Origin: G963720515 sp963720515
GTDB taxonomy: Bacteria; Actinomycetota; Thermoleophilia; Gaiellales; Gaiellaceae
DNA: 64,000 bases
Assembly (NCBI GenBank): GCA_963720515.1
Contig: OY970397.1
Span: forward strand, 1,612,001 to 1,676,000
Direction: 5' to 3'
Made by a program: the position numbers and the translations under genes. This document shows positions 54,294 to 62,781 of this stretch, piece after piece. Numbering within the stretch: position 1 is the stretch's first letter; each line of letters opens with the position of its first letter. The notes beneath the pieces are model-generated. The model searched no databases. It saw only the letters and a program-made list of their open reading frames with translations, and had not been told where the DNA came from.

Positions 54294-55669
54294 GCCGTAC
54301 CGGCGCGCACGATCTCGACCAGCTCTTCGATCCGGTCGCGGTGCGTGTGGACGCTCAGGATGCACGCGCGGATCGTCATCCGACCGTGCACCTGCGTGCT
54401 CGACAGGAACACGCGGCCGCTCCGGTTGACGTGGTCGAGGAGCGCCGCCGTGGCCTCGTCGGTGTCGCGGCGGAAGCACACGATGGAGAGCTCGGGCTCC
54501 CACGGCACCTCGAGGCCCGGGATCTCGCGGAGCTCGGCGTGGAGAAACCGCGCCAGATCGAGCTTCTCGTCGAGCGCCTCGCGGAAGGCGCCGAGGCCGT
54601 GGAGCATGACCGGGAGCCAGACGCGCAGGCCGCGCGGGTCGCGCGTGAGCTCGGCCGAATAGTTGGCGAAGTCCGGGATCTCGGCCTCGTCGGAGAGATC
54701 CTGGAGGTAGTCGCCGTGCACCTCGTGCGCGGCTCGGAGCGTCCGCGCCGTCGCGGACGAGCACGGCGCCCGTGCCGTACGGGAGGAACATGCCCTTGTG
54801 CGGGTCGAGGACGATCGAGTCCGCCCGCTCGATCCCCGCGAAGCGTGCCGGCCGCGCTCGGTGAGCTGGAAGAAGCCGCCGTAGGCCGCGTCCACGTGGA
54901 GCCACAAGCCGAGCTCGCCGGCGGCGTCCGCGAGCGCGCCGAGGTCGTCCACCGCGCCGGTGTTCGTGGTGCCGGCGGTGGCGACGAGCAGAGCCGGGCG
55001 AAGGCCGGCGGCGAGGTCGGCTGCGACCGCCGAGCGCAGGGCGTCGAGGTCCATTCGCATCTCCGGCGTTGTGGCGACGACGCGGACGTTGCGCCGCGGG
55101 AAGCCCGCCAGCGCGGCCGCCTTCGCCGTCGCGCCGTGGGTCTCCGAGGTCACGTAGACCGTCCCGTCGAGGAAGTCCTCGCCGAGCTTGGCGTGGCGCG
55201 CGGTGACGACGGCCGAGAACGTCGCGATCGAGCCGCCCGTCGTGAGCGTCCCGCGCGCCTCCGGCGGAAAGGCGAAGAGGCCGCAGAGCCAGCGAAGCGC
55301 GGTCGCCTCGAGCTCGGCGGCGACGGGCGCCGGCTCCCAGAGGTTCACGAACCGGTTCTGCGTCTTCGCGATGAGGTCCGCGAGCGCGGACGTGAAGAGT
55401 CCGCCGCCCGGGACGTACGCCATCCACCCGTCGCCGGTCGTGTCGTGGCCGACGCTCCCCGCGGCGGCGACCGTGTCGAGGACGTCGGCGAGCGGCCGGC
55501 CCTCCTCCGGCGGCGGTGTCCGCACGCGCGCGAGGGCCTCTTCGAGTCCGGTGAAGTCGGAGGCCGGGGCGTCGGCCCGCCTATTCGTGAACGCCACCAG
55601 GTACTCGAGCGCCTCCTCGGTGAGCGAGCGGACGGCGTCTCCGTCGGGCTCTAGGGGGACGCCGTCCAC
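54290..55669 (-). CDS. PLP-dependent (group II) amino-acid decarboxylase family protein, with two compensating frame breaks
   Basis: The product has 459 residues from GTG 55669. It is of the glutamate/aromatic-amino-acid decarboxylase family: MAYVPGGGLFTSALADLI, TLTTGGSIATFSA, ETHGATAKAA, ATAGTTNTGAVDDL and WLHVDAAYGGF. Between about 54744 and 54850 the frame as written gives an Arg/Ser-rich stretch. In the alternative frame the same bases read ADSIVLDPHKGMFLPYGTGA, which contains the essential PLP lysine. One missing base near 54850 and one extra near 54744 would restore it. The substrate is unassigned. Its stop overlaps that of the convergent flippase gene. Confidence 0.88.
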   Translation of the reverse strand: MDGVPLEPDGDAVRSLTEEALEYLVAFTNRRADAPASDFTGLEEALARVRTPPPEEGRPLADVLDTVAAAGSVGHDTTGDGWMAYVPGGGLFTSALADLIAKTQNRFVNLWEPAPVAAELEATALRWLCGLFAFPPEARGTLTTGGSIATFSAVVTARHAKLGEDFLDGTVYVTSETHGATAKAAALAGFPRRNVRVVATTPEMRMDLDALRSAVAADLAAGLRPALLVATAGTTNTGAVDDLGALADAAGELGLWLHVDAAYGGFFQLTERGRHASRGSSGRTRSSSTRTRACSSRTARAPCSSATARTLRAAHEVHGDYLQDLSDEAEIPDFANYSAELTRDPRGLRVWLPVMLHGLGAFREALDEKLDLARFLHAELREIPGLEVPWEPELSIVCFRRDTDEATAALLDHVNRSGRVFLSSTQVHGRMTIRACILSVHTHRDRIEELVEIVRAGTA

Positions 55670-55686
55670 CCGGCGAGATTACGGCG

Positions 55687-56178
55687 CTAATCCGCGCGTG
55701 TGAAGTCCATGACCCAGTTCGTCTCCCAGGTCTCGCCGCCGTCGGCCGAGAACGCCTGCTCCCACCGCGGCGTCGGCGTGGTGATGCCCGACCACGTGAA
55801 CCGCACGAGGATCGGCCGGCCGTCGAAGAGGTCCTCGCCCTCGAAGACGCCGGTGTCGCCCGAGAAGGTGCCGAACACGGGTGGGTCGAGCACGCCGGAG
55901 CGGCGGCTGTCCGCCCAGTAGATCGACCAGCACTTCTGCACGGGATCGAAGAAGCGGAACGACATCCCGATGAAGCCGCCGTCGTGGTCGGTGCGGAACT
56001 CGTCCTCGTTGGCGAGGCCGTCCATGAGGAACCGCGCGACGACCTCCGCGTCGAACTCCTCCCACTCGTCCGAGCCGGCCAGCCGCTCGACGAGCCGCCG
56101 GTTCCGGACGTTCCACGAGCCGATCCAGAAATCGAAGTCGCGGACGCCCGCCTTCGTCTGCACTGCGCTGCTGCTCAT
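55687..56178 (-). CDS. DUF1579-like lipocalin-type protein
   Basis: The product has 163 residues: VRDFDFWIGSWNVRNRRL, then a ladder of beta strands (GGFIGMSFRFFDPVQKCWSIYWAD, GVFEGEDLFDGRPILVRFTWSGI, WEQAFSADGGETWETNWVMDF). This is the pattern of bacterial DUF1579-like small barrels, which are often annotated only as hypothetical. There is no signal peptide. ATG 56178 has GAGGAG upstream. It is divergent from the WYL regulator with inverted repeats between, so it is that regulator's likely target. Confidence 0.72.
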   Translation of the reverse strand: MSSSAVQTKAGVRDFDFWIGSWNVRNRRLVERLAGSDEWEEFDAEVVARFLMDGLANEDEFRTDHDGGFIGMSFRFFDPVQKCWSIYWADSRRSGVLDPPVFGTFSGDTGVFEGEDLFDGRPILVRFTWSGITTPTPRWEQAFSADGGETWETNWVMDFTRAD

Positions 56179-56186
56179 GGGAACTC

Positions 56187-56244
56187 CTCTCGTATGCATC
56201 GAGAGCGAGGCTAGCGGCGAAATAGGGCCGATCAGGCCCTCTAT
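56187..56244. promoter_or_regulatory. inverted repeats in the WYL-regulator divergent region
   Basis: CTCTCG-TATGCAT-CGAGAG (56187-56205) is a perfect 6-bp inverted repeat with a 7-base centre that is itself nearly symmetrical. A second repeat, ATAGGGCC-GATCA-GGCCCTCTAT, spans 56222-56244 with one interruption. Both lie between the starts of the barrel-protein gene and the WYL regulator and are candidate operators. Confidence 0.5.
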
Positions 56245-56262
56245 CTCTGCTTGACTCCACTC

Positions 56263-57213
56263 GTGCTCACGCCGACGTCTCGACTCCTCGAGCTGCTCGA
56301 GCTGCTGCAGGCCCGGCCGGCCATGACCGGGCGGGAGATCGCCGACCGCCTCGCGATCGACACGCGCACCGTGCGCCGCTACATCGCCGCGCTCCAGGAG
56401 CTCGGGATCCCGGTCGAAGGGCAGCGCGGCGTCGGCGGCGGCTACCGGATGCGGCCCGGCTTCCGGCTTCCGCCGCTCATGCTGAGCGACGACGAGGCGG
56501 TGGCCGTCGTCTTCGGCCTCGTCGCCGCGCGCCAGCTCGGGTTCGACGCCACGACGGATCCGGTGGACAGCGCGCTCACGAAGATCCACCGCGTGCTCCC
56601 CGACACGCTGCGGCGCCAGGTCGAGGCGCTCGAGACGACACTCGGCTTCACGGCGTCCGAGACGGCGGGCGTCCCGGTGAGCGGCGACACCGTGCTCCTC
56701 CTCGCGGACGCCGTCCGCCGGCGGAAGCGGCTCCGCGTCGGCTACAGGTCGTACGAAGGCGCCGAGACCGAGCGTGAGCTCAGCCCGCACGGGCTCGTCG
56801 TCCATTCCGGCCGCTGGTACCTCGCCGCCTTCGACCACACTCGCGACGACCTCCGCACCTTCCGGGTGGACCGCATGCGGGACACGACCGCGACGGACGA
56901 GTCGGCGGTCGCCCCGCCCGACGGCTTCGACGCGGTCGCGCACGTCAGCACGTCGCTCGCCCGCGTGCCGTGGAACTGGGAGGTCGAGGTGCTGCTCGAC
57001 CTGCCCGTGGACGAGGCGGCGAAGCGGATCCCGCCGACGCTCGGCGAGCTCTTCGAGACCGAGGACGGGACGATCCTCCGCATGCGCGTGGGCTCGCTCG
57101 ACTGGATGGCGACCGTGCTCGCCGGGCTCGGCTGCGACTTCACGATCCGCCGGCCCGGCGAGCTCAGAGAGAGCGTCCGCGCGCTCGGCGAGCGCCTCGC
57201 ACAGCAAGCGTGA
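56263..57213 (+). CDS. WYL-domain transcriptional regulator (YafY-type)
   Basis: The product has 316 residues from GTG 56263 (TTG 56251 is possible). An N-terminal HTH_11 is present: RLLELLELLQARPAMTGREIADRLAIDTRTVRRYIAALQELG. The WYL domain (about 140-220) has the modified motif GRWYLAAFD, and a WCX-type C-terminal domain follows. These regulators bind nucleotides or metabolites through WYL. It probably controls the divergent barrel-protein gene. It ends 82 bases before the histidine kinase gene on the same strand. Confidence 0.92.
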   Translation: MLTPTSRLLELLELLQARPAMTGREIADRLAIDTRTVRRYIAALQELGIPVEGQRGVGGGYRMRPGFRLPPLMLSDDEAVAVVFGLVAARQLGFDATTDPVDSALTKIHRVLPDTLRRQVEALETTLGFTASETAGVPVSGDTVLLLADAVRRRKRLRVGYRSYEGAETERELSPHGLVVHSGRWYLAAFDHTRDDLRTFRVDRMRDTTATDESAVAPPDGFDAVAHVSTSLARVPWNWEVEVLLDLPVDEAAKRIPPTLGELFETEDGTILRMRVGSLDWMATVLAGLGCDFTIRRPGELRESVRALGERLAQQA

Positions 57214-57294
57214 GTCTCGCTCCGCCTCGCGCACGACGCGAGATCGCTCTCGCGGATGAGGACGCAGGCGCACGCAGGGAGTACCGTCGGCTCG

Positions 57295-58386
57295 ATGAAC
57301 CTCGTGCGCCGATACGGCCTCGACTCGCTGGTCGTCCTCGCCTCGCTCTTGAGCGCGCTCGACGTGGCGCTCGGGACCGGTGGGGGGAGCGCACCGACGC
57401 TCAATTCATGGCTCGCGGTCCCGGCGGTCGCGCTGATCCCGCTGACGCTGCTCGCGCGGCGGCGCTTCCCGTTCGGCGCACCCGCCGCGCTCTGGCTCTA
57501 CGCCGCCGCACTCTCCTTCGTGGACGGACGGCTCATCGTCTACTCGATCGGCACGTACGCGGCCGGGGCGGCCGCATCGTTCCTGCTCGGCAACCTCGGC
57601 GACGCGCCCCAGGGGCGAATAGGCCTCCTCGTCGTACTCGGCTCTGCGGCGATCATCGTCTTCAACGACACCGAGCATGCAGCCGGCGAGGCGATCTTCG
57701 TTCCCGTCCTCATGGGGCTCGTCTGGCTCGCGGGCTTCGCGCTTCGCAAGCGCACCGTCCAGGCAGAGTCGGCGGTCGCCGAGGAACGCCTGCGCATCGC
57801 GCGTGAGCTGCACGACATCGTCGGGCACAGCGTCAGCGTCATGACCGTGCAGACCTCCGCGGTCCGGCGACTCCTCCGGCCCGACCAGGCGAAGGAGCGC
57901 GAGGCCCTCGAGGCGGTCGAGCGGACCGGGCGCGAGGCGCTCGCCGAGATGCGGCGGCTCGTCGGCGTTCTGCGCGACCCCGACGACTCGGCCGAGCTCG
58001 CGCCGCAGCCGAGCCTCAGCCGGATCGACGACCTCGTGACGCATGCGCGCGACTCGGGCCTGCCGGTCGACGTCTCCGTCGAGGGGGACCCCGTGCGGCT
58101 TCCCCCGGGCGTCGATCTCGCGGCGTACCGGCTGGTGCAGGAAGGGCTCACGAACGCGCTCCGGCACGCCGAGGCGAGCCGCGCCGAGGTGCGCGTCCAC
58201 TACACGGCCGGCCACGTCGAGGTCGAGGTCACCGACGACGGCCGCGGATCCGACGGCACGGGCGGCGGAGGCCACGGCCTCGTCGGGATGCGCGAGCGCG
58301 TCTCGATCTACGGGGGCGAGCTCGAGGCCGGCCCGCGCGCCGAGGGCGGCTACCGGCTGCGCGCCCGGCTTCCGGTGGACGGATGA
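57295..58386 (+). CDS. NarL-group sensor histidine kinase
   Basis: The product has 363 residues. Four to five membrane helices (1-145) are followed by a HisKA_3 domain with the phospho-His in ARELHDIVGHSVSVM and a HATPase_c domain (QEGLTNALRHAEAS, VTDDGRGSDG, GGHGLVGMRERV). It belongs to the LiaS/DesK-like short membrane sensors. ATG 57295; an upstream GTG-type extension to 57256 is less likely. It overlaps the response regulator start by 4 bases (ATGA), so they are a coupled two-component pair. Confidence 0.94.
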   Translation: MNLVRRYGLDSLVVLASLLSALDVALGTGGGSAPTLNSWLAVPAVALIPLTLLARRRFPFGAPAALWLYAAALSFVDGRLIVYSIGTYAAGAAASFLLGNLGDAPQGRIGLLVVLGSAAIIVFNDTEHAAGEAIFVPVLMGLVWLAGFALRKRTVQAESAVAEERLRIARELHDIVGHSVSVMTVQTSAVRRLLRPDQAKEREALEAVERTGREALAEMRRLVGVLRDPDDSAELAPQPSLSRIDDLVTHARDSGLPVDVSVEGDPVRLPPGVDLAAYRLVQEGLTNALRHAEASRAEVRVHYTAGHVEVEVTDDGRGSDGTGGGGHGLVGMRERVSIYGGELEAGPRAEGGYRLRARLPVDG

Positions 58387-59049
58387 GCGTCCGCCTCCTC
58401 ATCGTGGACGACCAGGCGCTCGTCCGCGCCGGCTTCCACATGATCCTCGAGGCCGAGTCCGACCTCGAGGTGGTGGGCGAGGCCGCCGACGGCCGCGAGG
58501 CCCTCGCGGAGGCTCGGCGCCTGCGGCCGGACGTCGTCCTCATGGACGTCCGCATGCCGGGGATGGACGGGATCGAGGCGACCCGGCAGCTGCTCGCGAC
58601 GGACGCGACGGCGAAGGTCGTGATGCTGACGACCTTCGACATGGACGAGTACGTCTACGAGGCGCTGCGGGCCGGGGCGAGCGGCTTTCTCCTCAAGGAC
58701 GTCCCGCCGGAGCAGCTCATCGCGGGCATCCATGCGGTCGCCTCGGGCGACGCGCTTGCTCGCCCCCTCGGTGACGCGCCGGATGATCGAGGAGTACATG
58801 CGCCGACCGCCGGAGGGAGTGCGCACGCCGCCGGCCGGGGTGGCCGACTTGACGGCCCGCGAGCGCGAGGTGCTCGAGCTGATGGCGCGCGGCCGCTCGA
58901 ACGCGGAGATCGCGCAGGAGTTCGTCGTCAGCGAGACGACCGTCAAGACGCACGTCGCGCACGTGCTCATGAAGCTCGGCCTGCGCGACCGCGTCCAGGC
59001 CGTCGTGTTCGCGTACGAGTCGGGCGTCGTCCAGCCGGGCGACGCGTAG
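58383..59049 (+). CDS. NarL/FixJ-family response regulator (one frame break)
   Basis: The receiver (residues 1-120) has Asp pair VDDQ, phospho-Asp in VVLMDVRMP, Thr in MLTTFD and Lys in LLKDVPP. At about 58758 the frame changes. With one T removed from GCGCTTGCTCG it reads GDALLAPSVTRRMIEEYM and continues through the LuxR HTH (LTAREREVLELMARGRSNAEIAQEF, VKTHVAHVLMKL) to 59049, total about 221 residues. As written the receiver would be fused to nonsense. It is the partner of the kinase just upstream. A strong terminator follows immediately. Confidence 0.9.
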
Positions 59050-59079
59050 ACGGAGAGCCCGGCGCACCGGGCTCTCCGT
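59050..59079 (+). terminator. long perfect hairpin after the two-component genes
   Basis: ACGGAGAGCCCGG-CGCA-CCGGGCTCTCCGT is a 13-bp perfect stem with a 4-base loop, beginning at the base after the response-regulator stop. It lies between convergent genes and probably terminates both. There is no T-tract. Confidence 0.85.
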
Positions 59080-59092
59080 GAAAGCCGGCGGG

Positions 59093-59209
59093 CTAGTAGC
59101 CCACGCCTCCGCCGCCGCCGTTTCCGGCGAACACGACGATGAGCACGACCGCCACGACTGCAAGGGCGACCGCGCCTGCGATCCAGAGCGTTCTGTGCGA
59201 GAGCGGCAT
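59093..59209 (-). CDS. 38-residue single-helix membrane protein
   Basis: ATG 59209 has AAGGGAG six bases upstream. The frame reads a short basic start (PLSHRTLWIAGA), one hydrophobic helix (VALAVVAVVLIVVFAG) and a Gly-rich tail ending VGY. Strong ribosome site, membrane helix and position just before a shared terminator support a real small gene. Function is unknown. Confidence 0.6.
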   Translation of the reverse strand: MPLSHRTLWIAGAVALAVVAVVLIVVFAGNGGGGGVGY

Positions 59210-59318
59210 CTCAACTCCCTTCGTCTCGTGAACAGAACGAACCGTTGGCCGAGAGAACGGCTCGGCGCACGCCGGTGTTCCCGAGAAGGCGAACGGAGCG
59301 GGCGTATGGTGCACGACC

Positions 59319-60431
59319 GTGGACGTCGTGATCGTCGGCGCGGGGACGTTCGGCGGCTCGCTCGCCTGGTGGCTCGCACGCGAGGGGCACGGCGTCACGC
59401 TCGTGGACCAGTTCGAGCCGGGAGACCGCCGCGCGAGCTCGGGCGGTGAGACGCGCCTCCTCCGGTGCGCCCACGGCGAGGATGCGGACTACACGGCGAT
59501 GGCGCGCCGCGCGCGGACCCTCTGGCGCGAGCTCGAGGCCGAGTCCGGCGAAGACCTCTTCGTCGAGTGCGGCTACGCCTGGTTCGCGCGCCGCGAGGAC
59601 GGATGGGAGGCCGCCTCGGAGCCGGTGCTCGCCGCCCAGGGGATCCCGGTCGAGCGTCTCGACGTCGCCGAGGTGGCCGCGCTCTACCCGAGCTTCCGCG
59701 GCGACGGCCTCGCCTTCGTGCTGCTCGAACCCGAGGCCGGCGTGCTCCGCGCGGAGCGGTCGGTGCGGACGCTCGCCGCGCAGGCGGCCGCCCACGGGGC
59801 GCGGATCCTGCGCGCACGGGCGGTGCCGAACGGCCGGGCCGCGGTCCTCGAGGACGCGACGCGGCTCGAAGGAGACGTCGTCGTCTGGGCCTGCGGCCCC
59901 TGGCTCGGGACGCTCTTCCCCAATCTGGTCACGCTGAAGGTCACGCGCCAGGAGCCGCTCTTCCTCGACGGTGGCCCGGCCTGGCGTGCTCCGCTCCCGG
60001 CCTGGTGCGACTACGACGCCGGTCGATGGGGGTCGGCTGACATCGACGGGCTCGGCGTGAAGGCCGCAATCGACGAGGACGGCCCGCCGGTCGACCCGGA
60101 CGCCGAGCTCACCGGCGAGGCGCTCACCGAGCCGCAGGTCCGCGCGTACCTTCGCGAGCGCTTCCCCGCGCTCGGGGACGCCCCGCTGCTTCGGACGCAT
60201 GCCTGCCGCTACGAGATCACGCCCGACACGCACTTCATCGCGGCGCCGCACCCGGAGGAGCCGGGCGTGTGGATCGTCGGCGGCGGCTCGGGGCACGGGT
60301 TCAAGCACGGCCCCGCGCTGGCGGAGCGCATCGTCGCCGCCCTCGAGGGCCGGGCGGAGCTCCCGCCGCACTTCGCGCTCGGCGAGCGGCCGAGCTCCCG
60401 GAACCTCCGCACGCGCGGCGCCGGCGACTGA
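59319..60431 (+). CDS. FAD-dependent oxidoreductase, monomeric sarcosine-oxidase-like
   Basis: The product has 370 residues of the DAO family: the FAD dinucleotide motif VVIVGAGTFGGSLAWWLAREGHGVTLVD, SSGGETRLLRCAHG (like the SSxGxTRxxR segment of monomeric sarcosine oxidase), the middle VLRAERSVRTLAAQA, and a final WIVGGGSGHGFKHGPALAERI. The covalent-FAD cysteine region is replaced by HACRYEITPD, in which Cys is kept and the context is like MSOX (C in CxY). It probably oxidises an N-methyl or secondary amine. GTG 59319. Single gene. Confidence 0.9.
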   Translation: MDVVIVGAGTFGGSLAWWLAREGHGVTLVDQFEPGDRRASSGGETRLLRCAHGEDADYTAMARRARTLWRELEAESGEDLFVECGYAWFARREDGWEAASEPVLAAQGIPVERLDVAEVAALYPSFRGDGLAFVLLEPEAGVLRAERSVRTLAAQAAAHGARILRARAVPNGRAAVLEDATRLEGDVVVWACGPWLGTLFPNLVTLKVTRQEPLFLDGGPAWRAPLPAWCDYDAGRWGSADIDGLGVKAAIDEDGPPVDPDAELTGEALTEPQVRAYLRERFPALGDAPLLRTHACRYEITPDTHFIAAPHPEEPGVWIVGGGSGHGFKHGPALAERIVAALEGRAELPPHFALGERPSSRNLRTRGAGD

Positions 60432-60500
60432 CCCGACACAAGCTTGCTGCGCGCGTCACTAAGTGGTTGTGTGCGCGGCAACCCAGCTCAAGGAGAGACC

Positions 60501-61091
60501 ATGCGCAATCTGCTGCGATACCGCCCCTCCCTCGGGACCCTGCTCGGAGCGACCGCCCTGTTCGTGGCGCTCGGCGGGACGACCTATGCCGCCACGGGCG
60601 GCGCCTTCGTCCTCGGCCATGCGAACGGCGCCACGAGGCAGACACGGCTCTCGGCGCCATTGAACAACCCCGCGTTCAAGGTCACGAACAAGAGCGCCGG
60701 CGCGAACGCGGCCGGGATCGGCGTGACGGTCGCGCCGGGCAAGCCGCCGATCGTCGTCAACGCCGCGGCCGGCAAGGCGACGAACCTGAATGCGGATCTG
60801 CTGGACGGGCTCGATGTGACGGCGTTTTTCCGGGCGCGCGAGCTCGTCTCGGACAGCGTCGCCGGACACGGAAGCATCAACACGAACTCGATCGACTGCC
60901 CGGCCGGGAAGCTGCCGGTCGGCGGCGGCGGCGGGGCATTCGGCGCCATCGACACCGGCGCGAACACCGGCCCGCGGCTGGTCGCGAGCATCCCGACGGC
61001 CACCGGCTGGCGCGTCGATGCCCACGCGGCCACCGCCTACGCGGGCATCTGGACACTTCACGTGTTCGCCGTCTGCGCGGCGACCTCGTGA
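60501..61091 (+). CDS. secreted protein with a LLDGLD-type motif, unknown function
   Basis: The product has 196 residues. ATG 60501 with AAGGAGAGACC upstream. An N-terminal membrane or signal segment follows a basic start (RYRPSLGTLLGATALFVALGGTTYA). The mature part is Gly/Ala/Asn-rich and contains NADLLDGLDVTAFF, a pattern I have seen repeatedly in exported proteins of Solirubrobacterales and relatives. Two Cys (SIDCPAG and AVCAAT) may bond. No enzyme motif. It is convergent with the next secreted-protein gene. Confidence 0.75.
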   Translation: MRNLLRYRPSLGTLLGATALFVALGGTTYAATGGAFVLGHANGATRQTRLSAPLNNPAFKVTNKSAGANAAGIGVTVAPGKPPIVVNAAAGKATNLNADLLDGLDVTAFFRARELVSDSVAGHGSINTNSIDCPAGKLPVGGGGGAFGAIDTGANTGPRLVASIPTATGWRVDAHAATAYAGIWTLHVFAVCAATS

Positions 61092-61096
61092 ACGAC

Positions 61097-61128
61097 CCGG
61101 AGGGCCCCGGCGACCCGGGACCCTCCGG
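61097..61128. terminator. hairpin between convergent secreted-protein genes
   Basis: CCGGAGGG (61097-61104) pairs with CCCTCCGG (61121-61128), with additional inner pairing of CCGG, five bases after the stop codon. It probably serves both flanking genes. Confidence 0.7.
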
Positions 61129-61139
61129 CGAAACGGCGG

Positions 61140-61604
61140 CTAGTGGAAGAGCCCGCGCATGGCGGCGATGCTCGCCGAGATGCGCGCGTGCGGATTGGCG
61201 CCGCGGGTGAACTTGCCGCGACACCTGGACGTGTTCTTGATCCCGAGCAGCCAGACGTCGGGCGACCCGCCGAAGTACTGGAAGTCGAGGCCGGTCGTCT
61301 CGCCCCAGTTGTTCAGCGCGAGACCGCCCGGCGCGAACGGATACGTGGCCGCGTTGTTCGGGTCGAACGTGGAGAAGTTCGGAAGCGGGTTCGCCGGCGC
61401 GGCGTACGGGCCGGGCGTGCCCTCGAGGCCGAACCAGGCGTAGTCGATGAACTGCGTCACCGGATACCGCACGAGGCAATTGAGCTTTGCCGTGAGCGCG
61501 GTGATCGCCGCGTCCTGCTGGCGCTCGGTGCGGGCAGATGCCGTACCTGCCCCCACCGCGCCGAGCACCGCGACCAGGCCGATCGTGACTGCGAGGCGCT
61601 TCAA
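61140..61604 (-). CDS. small secreted protein of unknown function
   Basis: The product has 154 residues from a TTG start with GGGAGG upstream. It has a signal peptide (RLAVTIGLVAVLGAVGAGTASA), followed by a charged helix (TERQQDAAITALTAKLNCLV) and an aromatic/Pro/Asn-rich region (FIDYAWFGLEG, NFSTFDPNNAATYPF, TTGLDFQYFGG) with one Cys pair (LNCLV, SRCRGK). No family is recognised. It is divergent from the BNR-repeat gene. Confidence 0.75.
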   Translation of the reverse strand: MKRLAVTIGLVAVLGAVGAGTASARTERQQDAAITALTAKLNCLVRYPVTQFIDYAWFGLEGTPGPYAAPANPLPNFSTFDPNNAATYPFAPGGLALNNWGETTGLDFQYFGGSPDVWLLGIKNTSRCRGKFTRGANPHARISASIAAMRGLFH

Positions 61605-61705
61605 AGTGACCTCCCTCCGTTTCTCGGAGCCGGGATGTCCGTCTCCCCCACGACGAGTATCCGCCCATCGGCCGAAGACTCCAAGAGTCCGAGTAAGGTG
61701 GCCGC

Positions 61706-62779
61706 ATGGCGGTCGTCCTCCTCGTCGGAACCCGCAAGGGCTGTTTCCTTCTCGAAAGTGACGAAAGCCGCCGCGACTGGCGCGTGCGCGGCCCCTACTG
61801 CGAGGGCTGGCCCGTTTACCACGCGATCTACGACGCGGACTCGGAGACGATCTTCGCGGCCGCGGCGAGCGAGTGGCACGGCGCGGGCGTCTGGCGAAGC
61901 GGCGACCTCGGCGAGACGTGGACGCTCTCGAGCGAGGGCCTCTCGTACGGCGAGGACGGCGAGCTCAAGCTCTCGAAGGTCTCCGGGCTGAGCGCGGCGC
62001 ACGGGCGCCTGCTCGTCGGCGCCGAAGCGGCGGGCATCTTCGAGTCCACGGACGGTGGCAAGACGTTCTCGCTCAAGTCCACGCTCGACGGCCAGCCGGG
62101 CCGCGAGGCCTGGAACGTCCCGTCGAACCAGCCGCCCGGGCACCTCGGGATGCCGGCGATCCTGCCGCACCCGGACGACCCGAAGCGCCTGTGGGTGATC
62201 GTCCAGGGCTTCGGGATCTTCGAGACGACCGACGACGGCGAGACCTGGACGCCGCGCAACAAGGGGCTCCGCGCCGACTGGCCGCTCGAGGACCCCGAGG
62301 TCGGCTACTGCGTCCACAAGATGGTCATGGCGCCCGACAAGGAGCGGCTCTACCAGCAGAACCACGTCGGCATGCACCGCTCGGACGACGCCGGGCTGAC
62401 CTGGACCGAGATCACCGAGGGCCTGCCGACCGAGTTCGGCTTCGCCGCCGCGGCCCACCCGCACGACCGCGACTCCTTCTACGTGATCCCGCTCGACCCC
62501 GGCCACGGCCGCGTCATGCCGGACGGCCACGCGTCGGTCTGGCGGACGCGCGACGCCGGCTCGAGCTGGGAGCGGCTCGACAACGGCCTCCCGACCGAGG
62601 ACGCGTACCTCGGCGTGCTGCGCGAGGGCATGGCGATCGACGCGCTCGACTCGCCCGGCCTCTACTTCGGCACGAGCACCGGCCAGGTGTTCGCGAGCGC
62701 CGACGAGGGCGACTCGTGGAGCGAGATCGCGAGCTACCTGCCGGCGATCTCCTCGGTCGAGGTCGCGGTCGTCGCGTAA
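61706..62779 (+). CDS. BNR/sialidase-like beta-propeller protein
   Basis: The product has 357 residues, with repeated Asp-box/BNR motifs: SGDLGETWTL, STDGGKTFSL, TTDDGETWTP, SDDAGLTWTE, TRDAGSSWER and SADEGDSWSE, giving a propeller of about six or seven blades. There is no signal peptide (start AVVLLVGTRKGCFLLES), so it is cytosolic and unlikely to be a true exo-sialidase. The stop is 3 bases before the GTG of a MoaD/ThiS-like gene, a pairing that suggests a common task. Confidence 0.9.
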   Translation: MAVVLLVGTRKGCFLLESDESRRDWRVRGPYCEGWPVYHAIYDADSETIFAAAASEWHGAGVWRSGDLGETWTLSSEGLSYGEDGELKLSKVSGLSAAHGRLLVGAEAAGIFESTDGGKTFSLKSTLDGQPGREAWNVPSNQPPGHLGMPAILPHPDDPKRLWVIVQGFGIFETTDDGETWTPRNKGLRADWPLEDPEVGYCVHKMVMAPDKERLYQQNHVGMHRSDDAGLTWTEITEGLPTEFGFAAAAHPHDRDSFYVIPLDPGHGRVMPDGHASVWRTRDAGSSWERLDNGLPTEDAYLGVLREGMAIDALDSPGLYFGTSTGQVFASADEGDSWSEIASYLPAISSVEVAVVA

Positions 62780-62781
62780 TC

